DNA of 64,000 nucleotides from Muricea muricata. Taxonomy: Eukaryota > Cnidaria > Anthozoa > Malacalcyonacea > Plexauridae. The translations under genes were made by a program, and so were the position numbers. Below, piece after piece: positions 23,601 through 34,600 of this stretch. The DNA lies in the NCBI GenBank assembly GCA_963855995.1, contig OY979718.1:35975059-36039058 (forward strand). Direction: 5' to 3'. Positions within the stretch are counted from its first letter, which is position 1; each line of letters starts with the position of its first letter. The notes under the pieces were generated by a model. The model searched no databases. It was not told the DNA's origin and saw only the letters and a list, made by a program, of their open reading frames with translations.

Positions 23601-24840
23601 ATATACTCTGCAGTTTACTTGTGATATAACCTATAAAATGCCTGGTTATATACAAGCTGTGAGCAGCAACCTTTCTCGACAGGAAGAAAACTGTTTTCCC
23701 CGAAGTAATATAAGGTTATTTTATATTAAGATCAATGAGATGCATATAGCTTACTCTGCAGTTTATTTGTGATATAACCTATAAAATGTGCATGGCTATG
23801 TAGAAGCTTTGAGTCTCGATGCAAACTTTCCTGCATGTTGGTAGTAAAATGTCTTTATGTACGTGTAATACTTAGTGCCGTCTTGTTGCAATGTTATCTC
23901 ATTACTTGAGAGAGCTGAAGACTGCCATTCAGTGTTTGGGAATTAAACCCAAGGCCATAAATAAATGACTCCAATATCAAGAACACTGAACGCAATGGCA
24001 CATAAAGCTCGATCAAGAAAGAAGAAAAGTCCACGGAAAGTCAAAAAAGACAAAAGTTGTTAATTTGCAAGCGTCGAATTCGCTTGTTACAAAGACCTTT
24101 CTATAAAACATAGCTAGCTAAAAAACTTAAAACGGCTTTGATTTAGTAAACGTTGTCATCTTTGGTTATTTCCTGAACAAATTGCTTTAAAAGCTTTGAA
24201 AATGTTCGCGCATCTCTGCGCATCCATGTTTTTACCATAAGCTTTGGGAAGAGTCAGCCATACATAGTTAAACCACTACACTGTAGTTCTAGCTTTACAG
24301 TGTTGTGGTTGAGTGGCGCCTTTAAATCTTCTCGTCTTTATTTCTCGACGAAAACAACTTGTCTTCATGAACGAAGAGAAATAACGGCGAGAAGTCTTCA
24401 TTGCACCAGCCCTACAGATCTATCCCCAACAGTCAGGTTTGGGAAATTTGTTTAAATTAATGCTAGTTAAAAACACTAGACAAATAACGTTTGCTTCGCG
24501 GTACTGCCTAGTGTTTTCATGCGCCCCACGCTCAGCTTTGACTTAAGTTTTGGGTGGTCGTCGACCGGCATCTGTCCAACTGAGCGAGTGACGAAGTGTA
24601 ACGGTTGGACTTGACCTGTCCACGAACCTTCCAAAACCAAAGTCAAACGATGTGGGCAGTCAGGAACACAGTTACCTTTACCTCTTGGCCACGGAGGTGT
24701 GCCAAAAAAAGCAGAGAAATGATGCCAAAAACACCTCGTCCGCGCAAAAAAGTCCCTTTTTAGCTTTGTGCATGGACTATTAAATATTTTACATACGGGT
24801 ACTTTTTGGAGGACAATGATTATCTGACGTCATTTGCTGC
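20700..24840. mobile_element. ~4.1 kb imperfect palindrome (giant inverted repeat)
   Basis: The left arm (~20700-22545) and right arm (~22895-24840) are diverged reverse complements around a ~350-base centre. Anchors: 'gcaaatgacgtcagataacc' (20701) against its complement at 24820; 'aaacactaggcagtaccgcg' (21156) against 24495-24515; 'gggtttaattcccaaacact' (21738) against 23930-23955; 'cagtgtagtggtt' hairpins in both; 'ttctcaaaatgctgatagac' (23040) against 22380-22405. The arms differ by many point changes, and one has an extra tandem duplication. No transposase is recognised; mirrored frames of 63-85 codons in the arms resemble nothing known. It could be a non-autonomous DNA transposon or a head-to-head duplication. 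Confidence 0.75.
23517..23810. repeat. ~140-base tandem duplication inside the right arm
   Basis: The sequence 'acaagctgtgagcgtcaagc' to 'gatataacctataaaatg' (23517-23640) is followed at once by a diverged copy starting 'acaagctgtgagcagcaacc' (about 23651) and ending 'gatataacctataaaatg' near 23788. A third partial start ('gtagaagctttgagtctcga') follows. The left arm has no such copy at the matching place, so the duplication postdates the inverted repeat. Confidence 0.75.
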
Positions 24841-25719
24841 TTATCTGCGATGGAAAGGCTTCGCTGAAAATCTATCCGCTTGGGCCGAATACTCAAACAC
24901 CAAAAGTCTTTTAAAAGTCTTCAAAGTGCTGGTTGATGCAAAGACGATACAAGGAAGACAAATGGAGGAAATTCGAGGTAAAATGATGATGAAATAGGAA
25001 AAAATCGCGAAGCAAATACAGCTTGTTGTCGACATGTTCCCAAAACGTTTTACACAGCTAAATAGCTCTGATATCAGGAAATCCTAAGGGATAAAATGAG
25101 AAACGGGAGTTGCCTATTTTTTGCTGCGAAAATTGAATTTCAAGTACTGGAACAGGGATTCATTGGCCAAAAAACAATAAACTGGGAATGGGATTAAGAT
25201 TTGAGCACCACATTCACTGGGACTATACGATGTTGTTATTAATATTGTTAGAAAAATCACTGATCTTGTAGTCAAAGGTTAAATTACACCAGTAATAAAG
25301 ATAAAATATCAGTACATAGTCAAGTAGCTTGGCGCACAAAAATTGAGAGATCTATTCACAGCGGACTAAATTGCCAAACTTTGCCCAAATATAGCCATAG
25401 GTATGCTAATTAATAATCTGACCGGGGCCCGCCGAACTCTTAGGCGAATTCGCCATTAAGGTGCACTTTTTAATTCACAAAGTATTGTTTTGGGTACTGT
25501 GGTAACATTTTTAAATCTACATTTTAAGGCAAAGAAAGGTTGTTCACCTGATCCATGAAATATATACGTGTTGATTTAGTCTTACCTGATCATAATTACT
25601 ACAAACAAGCAGTTAAATTAGATTACAGAAGAACTATTATAAAGGTAGTGTTTTGCTAGTGCCCAGGCCCCCATACTGCATTTTGGTCTGATACATACGC
25701 ACATGAATTGATGAATACG
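24841..25719. other. Non-coding stretch, nothing recognised
   Basis: Continues from the palindrome. The 63-codon frame at 24806-24997 begins inside the arm and has no known domain. No repeat ends seen in 25060-25719. Confidence 0.4.
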
Positions 25720-25720
25720 G

Positions 25721-26040
25721 TATTTAAGAAATATAAAACATTTTCCGTGTTGATATACAGTTATATCAACACGAGTGGAAATTGGAAAAACGAGAAGTTG
25801 TGTGGAAACACGACGCCTGCAGGGCGAAGTGTTTTCTCACAGTTTCGAGTTTTTCCAATTTTCACGAGTGTTGATATAAATGTATATCAATACGGAAAAA
25901 ATGTTTTATATTTCTTTTATAATATAGCACAAAGAACTTTGACAGAAGAGTGGCGGGAAATTTTCCGTGTTGACATAGAGTTATATCAACACGGCTCTTA
26001 GCCAATCAGCGTTCAAAATTTACAAATGCTATATTATAAT
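25721..26040. mobile_element. Palindromic MITE, family M1 copy 1
   Basis: Starts 'tatttaagaaatataaaaca' and ends 'acaaatgctatattataat'. The core is a hairpin: 'tgttgatatacagttatatc' with 'caacacgagtggaaattgg' against 'ccaattttcacgagtgttga'. A second copy in the same orientation with the same order of blocks lies at 44512-44778, inside a receptor intron. No transposase frame; the 97-codon frame across it is incidental. Confidence 0.75.
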
Positions 26041-26336
26041 AAAAAAATTCAAAACCGAGAAGAAAAAGTTACTCTGTGTCACAAGTACACTTGCAAAGTG
26101 GTGTACAACTCAAACTAGCTTTCACACATTTGCACCTAGTGCACTTTTTCTTGCATGAGCATTTTAATAGCTCTTGACATCTCTTTGACTGTTATCGATA
26201 CAGGTTGCCAAATGTCGCCATTAGTGATTAGACCAGTCAATATTCGGTAAATTAAAATCACCACATAGGGAGATTTGCTCAAAATGAGTATCCGACGCAT
26301 AACGTGGGGTTTTGTTCAATTCCTTTAAATAATTAA

Positions 26337-26442
26337 CGATTAGATTACGAGCACGAGATTTCTACGCGGCGATAGTCAACGAGGGCGAAGCCCGAATCAA
26401 CTATCAACGCATAGAAGTTGAGAGCGAGTAATCTAATTGTTT
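26337..26442. repeat. Small inverted-repeat element
   Basis: 'attagattacgagcacgaga' followed by 'tttctacgcggcgatagt' pairs with 'actatcaacgcatagaa' followed by 'gttgagagcgagtaatctaa'. The loop contains 'cgagggcgaagcccg'. Related phrases ('ctactcgctacctgtctc' at 26550; 'ctactcgctgtctgtcc' at 37580) suggest relatives nearby. Confidence 0.6.
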
Positions 26443-27208
26443 TAGTAGAATCTGAGATAAATAATTGATTTCTAAGTCATTTCGCTAAAATAACTATCAC
26501 AAATTGTCTTTGAATTGAAAAAATACACCAGAAAAATTATTGTTTTACTACTCGCTACCTGTCTCTTACGTAGACGGCGAGTGGAGTAGCCAATCAAATT
26601 GCAGCATTTGCATTAGTATGTTTGTATTCTACTCCTGATACATAATACACATCTCGTTTGAAACTAAAACCATACACCCTGTAGTACATTTCTGTAGTAT
26701 TGGCTGCTGAAGTGGGACAGCATACAGCCGTAAGTCAATATGACGTGCTTCTGGCTTTAAAACTGAACAGTAGATATGCGTTATTCGCTCAGCCTCTAGA
26801 GTCGGGCAAATGGAGTACATCCTCAGTACTTACGTACGTACCAGGCTAATCTTAGGATTTTCCCACCCACACATTTGACATTTTGTGCGCAATAGCTGGG
26901 TGCGACAACCGCTAAGTAGTCGTCCCTCCCAGGAAATCCCGTAACTTCCTGTTATACTGACTAATTACGATCCACTGATAAAACAAAAACTTTTTAGGCG
27001 AATCATATTTTTTGTTACGGGACAGGATGCCACAAGATTCCAGGAATTAAAACACTAAAACACAAGAATGATCCAATCCTTTATAAATTCCTAATTAAAG
27101 TTTATGTTGCTTTCTACACATCCAGAAAGGCTACAGTCTTAACGCCTTCGCTTTATGATAGTTGGGGCTTTTCTTGCCGACTTGATACACGTTTGTGACA
27201 AAGTTGCT
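26443..27208. other. Non-coding stretch, nothing firm
   Basis: Contains the 'ctactcgctacctgtctctt' phrase with 'tggagtagccaatcaaat' near 26550-26605, probably a fragment of the family above. No gene supported. Confidence 0.4.
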
Positions 27209-27479
27209 TCAAGTCTGTGGGATTTACACATTAATTAATCAGTTGCATGAAGTCTTGTGAGACTCTGACTCGATGACATGTAACGTCATATCTGCAGACC
27301 AGCTGCAAGTGAAAACAACTTTGAATTCAATCTTACAGTTGGATAAAAAAATCTTGACAATAAACGTGCATAAAGCTGGTGGATAAAAATTCTTGACAAG
27401 CATTATTAATTAACTTGCATTAATCTTGTTATTATTAAGCCAGTACAAGCGATGCGAAAGCATTCTGATATTGGCTTGT
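27209..27479. repeat. Dispersed ~270-base repeat, copy B
   Basis: Same repeat and orientation as 1-275, ending at 'gcattctgatattggcttg' in both. Homology stops sharply on the 3' side (27480 here, 276 there), which marks one true boundary of the element. Confidence 0.85.
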
Positions 27480-28203
27480 TTTCCAACATCATAAACACGA
27501 CATTGCAATGCACAATTAAACCCCTCATTTAAATACTACAAAAAACCCAATATGATATGCTATCTAATCTATACCCCCTTGGTCACCGCCCAGACTTTGC
27601 CGTTCTTGTTGTTGGAGAAAGTCAGTGTCTAAACTGATACCGGTTAGATACACTGTTCACGTTACTAGTGTTAGTCAGTATAAAACGAAGTAAACCTGAT
27701 TAAACTTGACAAAAAAATCTGTATTCACTTGTAACGAAGCAACTTTTTATGAACAACTTTTTACTTGTAACGAAGTACGATTTTGTTTAACATTTACTTT
27801 TGTATTTCGCTACTTTTGTTATACTTTGGCGATGTGAAAAAGTCCTCAAAGCGAAGTCGGCGATGGACAGACTAGTGGGAATGTGCTTGGCTCAGCCAGG
27901 CTATGGTTCAGGGCAGTACTGCCGCCCAAACAAATGTTATATTGTATTCTACTCATGCAGCAGTACTTTTACTCAAGTGTATATTTTTCTAATACTTTCC
28001 TTTTACTTAAGTAAAAATTTCAAGCAATATTTTAAGTTTTGTTAAGTAACATTTTCAGACAATACTTTTACTTTTACTTAATTAAAATCTCTAGTCAGTA
28101 CACTACCTTCTACTTCTACATAAAATCGAAATGTACTTTTAACTTTCACTTAAGTGAAACATTTGAGTTACAATTATGTACAGAATAACTATTTGTATAT
28201 ACA
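27480..28203. repeat. Receptor 3' flank rich in 'acttttacttaagta' motifs
   Basis: Between 27715 and 28165 the phrases 'cttgtaacgaag', 'cttttacttaagtaaaaat', 'aatacttttacttttactta' and 'actttcacttaagtga' recur in both orientations, as in the low-complexity 'AAGTAAAAGTA' transposon-derived repeats seen in many aquatic animals. This is where the 3' untranslated region of the minus-strand receptor gene should lie. I see no AATAAA on the minus strand in the first ~200 bases after the stop. Confidence 0.5.
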
Positions 28204-28696
28204 TCATATTAATACATCATCCGACAATTGCTCTAGCGCATTGTTGTGTCGAGACTCTCTGTCTCTTTCTTTCTTAGCAAAATCGACCTGTGAATAAACT
28301 GGTATATCGCTGTCTTCATCTGGTTCTTCATTTTTTGACGTTGTAGCGTCGTTGACGTTTCGATACACGTCATCGTCCTCGTCCGGAAAGTATGCTGGAT
28401 TCACGTGACTTGCAGAAAGCTGACGACGACCCGTGAGATAAGGTGTGGATTGTGGACTGGACCGAGCAATAAATGTGGCCAATCTGACAGCTTCGTAACT
28501 GTCGTCACTGTCGTCTTGGGATGAGGGAAGTATAGGGTTTTCCACATACATATGTCCAGGTACCACATTACTATGATGGCTGTTGTCGAACATTGATAAA
28601 TCAATATGATCATTCATGATATTAACATTGTATACTCCTTTAGTGCTGCCTTCTGATTCGTTTGACACGGTACTCATATTGTCAGTGAAATCATAA
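28204..28696 (-). CDS. Receptor exon 16: tyrosine-rich cytoplasmic tail and stop
   Basis: 493 bases, starting YDFTDNMSTV and ending DDVLI-TGA. Tyrosines (protein numbering): 1066, 1087 (VYNVNI), 1115 (MYVENP), 1132 (SYEAVRL), 1151 (PYLTG), 1167 (NPAYF), 1176 (VYRNVND) and 1199 (VYSQVDF). Acidic stretches (SQDDSDDS, DEDDDV, EEPDEDSD) precede several of them, which favours tyrosine-kinase recognition. No catalytic domain. Acceptor tatctag at 28698-28697. Confidence 0.85.
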
Positions 28697-31600
28697 CTAG
28701 ATACGATAAAATAGCCTTGTTAACATGTTTAGACAATTGGGCAAATAGCGAGATTCAGAATTGACTTCGATCCATTATGACTATGTAACACTAAGTACCT
28801 CATAGTGCGCGGTAGCGAGTGTTTTTCAAGATTTTTAAAATGAGAACTAATCAACAACCAGACATTTGTAACACTCCTAAATTGAGGTTAGTTTGAGGAT
28901 AAGGGTTAGGGTGAGGTCTAAGAATGTTATAAATGCCTGGTTGCTGATTCGTCCTCGTTTTAAAAAAATCTTGAAAAACAGCCGCCATCTTGAAAACCGA
29001 CCTCTCGTCTACCCCCTTTAGCTATGATCCAATAAGAAAGCAATACTGCGCTAAAGATATGAAATGTGAACAATGGGATAAAAATAGACGATATTTAAAC
29101 ATGTATTTAGACGATATTTACCCTCCATTATTTCGGGACTTTTTCTTCTTCCCCTTGGTATCTTAAGGCAAAACGAAAAAATGTTACTTTATATTTAAAA
29201 AAAAACAACTGAAGGTTTCAAGGTTTATGTGTGTCAATAAAATTTTATTTGACTTATTTTTTCTAAGACGCTTTAAAAAGAAAAACGTTGTTTTCTTTTT
29301 TAAGGAGGAAGTCTTAATTTAAGATTTTTTTATTACTTTTCCTAGAAAAAACATTCTCGGTTTCCATTAAATTATGTCAACAAGTCGGGAGCTTTTTAAA
29401 ATAATTCAGAATGAAAACGCTCGGAAACGACACTGTGTGCACGTAGCCTTAATACCACAAACATCATTTTCGCCTAGGTGAATAACATTACGACACCAAA
29501 AACATCATGATTTCAGTAATTATTGTAAATTTAGATTACCATAAAACTGATTTACCTGCGCTTTCTGTATTCTTGGACTTTCTCGTCAAATAGATATATA
29601 CAAGAATTACCAGGAGTAGTATTACGCCTAATACGGAACCACCAACTGCAATTTTCCACGGTAAACTGTCTGAATTACTGCTCATGGGTCCAGGTAAGCC
29701 AAATCTGTCTACAGGAGGAAATTGCGATGGTTGTGACAAAAAATGTGCGTTGTTTCGAACGAGAATGGAACTCGTACCTTCTGCTTTTACCCTTTATGGG
29801 TCCGGTTTCTTTTAATCTGGTTTAGCACTAGCCCTGGGTTAAGGCTTCAATCTGTCTTTCTATATTACCGTTTCTTTTAAAACTTTAGAAATCAAGTTAA
29901 AGTACTGTTGATTGAGGCACGATTCCCAAAGAAATGTATCGAAACTTCTACACAAGCTGCTGGGCAATACTTACTTACGGTAACCCAGAGTTAAGCTAAC
30001 CTGCTTCAATCTCGTACCCATGCAGGCTCTCCTCTCCACGTTCCTCGCTGGCGGAACGAGGATCGCAGAGAAGAGAGCCTGGCTATGAGGTAAAAGCTGC
30101 TTTTGAACCCTGAGTTCACGTAAAATTAAAAAGAAATTTCTATGCAACTTGCAATTGCTTAGTATAGAAGCTTGGAAAAATTTCTTCCGAAATCTTGTTT
30201 CGATCAATATGGTAGATTTGGTTTATGACGTTTTAACGAAAAACAGATGGAGAAATAGAGATACTAAGAGAGTGGTTTAATGTTAACCCGGGGGGAGCGC
30301 TTTAACTCGTAGGCCGTTTGTTCAAAAGTCGATTAACTTAACCTGTCGGTTAGCATAATGTTTGAAGGTGATATCAAGAAGCTTGTTGGTAAGTTTGGAA
30401 ATATTTTCACGCAAATTTTGTCTGCATCAACAGTAGTTTTGGTTTCTGAAGTTTTGAAATAAACGGACATGTACAGAAACTAAAACAATAGGTTAAACTT
30501 TAACACATGCAGGATTAAACAACTGCATGGCCGTGGGTTTTAACAACAGACCAAGACGGTCGGTTTAATTTGGGACACACACGAGCGACCATAACCCCCT
30601 TTTTTGTCCTTTCTTATCAAAAAACTGCCTGCTCTTAAATTGTAGGCATAGTTTTTAGTTGGTTTAGGATAGGTAAGGTGATATCTATAGTCCGGCTTTT
30701 TACGGAAAAAGGCAGTGTGGTTATCTCATCTAAAGGTTGATTTGGTTGATTTCCACTGTCGTTAGGAAACATAGCGTTAGGATAGCTAATGAGGATGAAA
30801 TATTGTGTACCTGTTTCAGTGTGAACAACTATGGGACGAGACCATGGTCCGTCACCACCAGTGGTAAACATATTCAACTGTATCTCATAATATTGACTTG
30901 CTGTAAGCCCCGTTATCATGTAACTACTTGCATTCCATGATTTGATGACGACTATACTGTGATTTGTGGATTCGTATTCCTTGTATTGTACTTTGTACCC
31001 TTCAACGTAGGTGGGATGTATCTGGTGAAAATAAACAACCATATATGTCCCAAAATATAAAGCAGGTGTCAAAAGTATGACTGGGTCTATCAACCCCTAA
31101 ACTTGGTCGAGAAAACAGTCAGGACTGAACTAAAATAACACGATTGTTTTACTGCATGGTGTTTTGTTAACCTCTAGGATTATCTTAATGGTGTAAAGTC
31201 GACTTAGTAACCCTGTTTTGACTTGTGCAAAGTGCGTTCAAAGAAAATGCGAAAACTGAGCTAATTCTTTAAAGACGAAATCTAGAAGGTATAGGTTAGA
31301 GACCATGGGATAGAACTATTCCTTGTTAAAATGATATTTAACGTTTGAGAAACTAAAATCATTGAGTCAAAAAGGGTATTTATTCTAAAGCCAAGGTTTA
31401 AGACACTAAATACTAAAAGATTTTTAGATCGTTACTTTGAACTTCTGATTAATCTACAGTTGAGGTAACCGAATGACGTTTGAGGGAACAGCTCCTATAG
31501 TTAACAATATTTACCTCCCAAGTCACGTATATTCTTCTTGGACCGTTGCTAACGGCTTCTATTTCCTTTGGTGGATTCTGGGGTGCTGAAAAAGGTACAA

Positions 31601-34600
31601 ATATAATACTGCGCTGTAGGCAGCGGCCGTGCAGACATTGCTCGTAAAGGAAGGTTTGCAAAATGGGTAGTCAGTGAGGAGGGTTTGTTGTCAACACACT
31701 ACATGAAGTACTGAAGCTACTAAACACTAACATAAAAAATATTTAGTAGCCTCATTCCCATCTTCAATTTGAAAAAACCCAACTTTAAAACATTTTGAGA
31801 AAGGTTTTCATACTGTGAATGGTTTTCCCGGAAAATGGTTGAACTCTTTTTGTAACTCTGAGACTAGGGGTGGGGCAGAAAGCATAGAGATTATAAATAA
31901 CACTAGAGGAGGCATCGTAATCTTTTTCACTGAAAAAAAAGGGAACGCGTTTTTTGGGGGGCAAATTCAAGTCCCGGATGCAGGGCCAGGCGCTGATTGG
32001 CTGAGCTAATGCTTCCTTAGCAACCACCTTTGCAACAGCAGAAATCTGTGTGAAATGTTTTCCTCATCGTTGTTGAGGTCGTTTTGCCGGTTTTGTGGGC
32101 AAAATAGTACTTTTTCAATTGTTTTTATTATTTTAAACAATCTGAAGTGATATTTTCAATATTTTTACGAGGAAAAACATTTAAAAAGCAGAAATTTTAC
32201 CCTCGGTGTCCCCTCTAGTGTTATTTATAATCTCTATGGCAGAAAGTCTATAGACAAAATGCCATACAGATAGTTGCCAAATTATAGACCATTAAAGACC
32301 ATTATAGATCGTGGCTTTCCCTCAAAATGTTGGGAATCGCATTTCAGAGCGCCCCGAATTCATTTTTGTTTTGTTAGTTTGCATTTTTTTACCTCTCTGT
32401 TAGTTGATTTTTGAGGTGAGTGATCGGATACGAAGATCCATAACAAAATCACTCGCTTCCAAAAAAGATAACTCCCCTGAGTAGAAATTACAGCAAAAAT
32501 CGCTGGGCCGGAATGAGACCATATTGAATTATCTCAATACCTTTTTGAAGAGTTCGCGTAGATATACTTCGATAATCACTCCAGCGCAGAGTACCATCAA
32601 CTTGTCGCCCTGCCCTGATCATTACAAGGTACAAGGTAGCAGACATCAGCTTTGGTAGTTTTATGTTATCTCGCATATTGTTGACAGTCTCATTTTTGAA
32701 CAAGCCTGCGCTTTCTTCATAAAAAATTTCGTACACGATGCTGCCTAGCCGACCACGTGGTTTCCTTGGTGGTTCCCAGTACACTGTAATGCTGGTGAGT
32801 GTAATTGATCTTGCTTCGAGTTTTGATGGAGGGGAAGGAACTAGAGAAGAACAACAAAGAGAGTTTACCATCAGTCTTACTTAGTAGATAGTCCCTTTTT
32901 TTCACGACTATTTTGCAAAAAGAAACCCCGACTGGTTATGCCTAAAGACAAATGTGGAAATTTGTATCAGAATTTTAATCAGAATTTTTAAAACATTCAG
33001 CATTCAGAAATTATCCATCAATTTTCACAGCTCGACAACAATTGAATAATTTGCAATACATATTATACAATTCTTTATCCGGTCTGTGTGCTTCACAAAA
33101 TGACCTTTGAACCAGTCCTTCTATCACTGGGGAAGAGAAAAACACTCCTTTGTTACATGTTCTCCATGCATGGTAAAAACGTTAGTTGGGGCAAAAATAT
33201 TTCCGGTAATCTTTGTGGCTGCTTGATCCTCTGAAGCAAATCTATTAAAGTGCCTATGAAACGAAAATTTGTCAAGTATTTTCTCGGTTGGATTGAAAAG
33301 ATCTCTTAAAATCACAATATAACTTCTTTTACAGAATGCTTGGAACTCCGTTCCTTATCGAGATATTCTGCATTCTTGGACATGCAAATAATACAACGTG
33401 TGACATCACATTGCATAATGACTTTTGGAAAAGCTTCATTTATTTCAAAGTAGTCGAACTATTGCACACAAATACGGAGGCCTAGTGATTAATCACAACT
33501 TACGCACATGCAAGTGCTGTTTCCGTTATTTTCCATTATTATATGCCACAAAATAAGCAATCTCATAGACACTCATTATGCAGTGTGATGTCACACGATG
33601 TATTATTTGCATATCCAATAAAGTTAAATATCTGGATAAAGAACAGAGTTACAAAAATTTTACCAAAGAAGTTATATTGTGAATTTAAGTTATCTTTCCA
33701 ATGCAATCAAAAAAATACTTGGCACTTTAAAAAGCAATAACACGTATACTTATTGTATTTATAAAGTTCATTTAATTAAATGACACAAATATTTTATCTC
33801 GAGATAGAACATACCTCCTTCCTTGGTGGTGACATTTAAACTTTCACTATGCTCACTCATTCCCAGTGCATTTCTAGCGCTGACGCGATACATGAATTTT
33901 GTGAATGGTGGCAGATTTTCATCTTCAAACCAGGGTGACACAATTGTAGTTACTGTAGTCCAATCAAGTTCAGATGCTGGCCGCCTTTCGATGGTAAAAT
34001 TGTTGACGACTTTTGACTCGTTCGTTAACCAGGAAAATCTTACTGAGTTAGATGATATTTTGGTTACCGTAAAGTTATATGGAGAGCTTGGAACTACAAG
34101 AAAACAACATTGTTATTGGTATAAAAACATCGCTGCCGTTGCAGAACATAAATAGAGGGTTTCGCAAAAGACCACGGCGACGTACCACGGCATGGAAACA
34201 AATTTACCGCGATTTTCATGTGAAACAAATTAAAGTGACAAACTAGAATAGCGTATGCTTTAACTCGCATATACGAAGTTATTTCTGCATTCTTGGTAGT
34301 TGTCAATTTTAAAAATTCTTTTCTATAGCTAAGCCGACTAGGAGACCAGATTTCATGCGCCCGAGACCACAGAACAGGAAATAAACAGAAGCGCCACATG
34401 TCGCACGTCACATTACGCACTTTGAGTTCAGGCCAGTAAATTTCAATGAAATATACTGGCCAATAGAAACATTTAATAACTGGCTGTTGCGCCATTATTC
34501 TGACCAGTAAAGTCCAAAAAGATGGGGGATATGTTGCACTAGTGAGGGATCCTTTCTGGTCATACTGTGTTGTCTTTTCTTTCGAACTTAACAATTTGTA

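Noticed and set aside
28204..28696. Kinase or phosphatase domain in the receptor tail
   Set aside because: The tail is low-complexity and acidic, ends in a stop after ~185 residues and has no catalytic motif.
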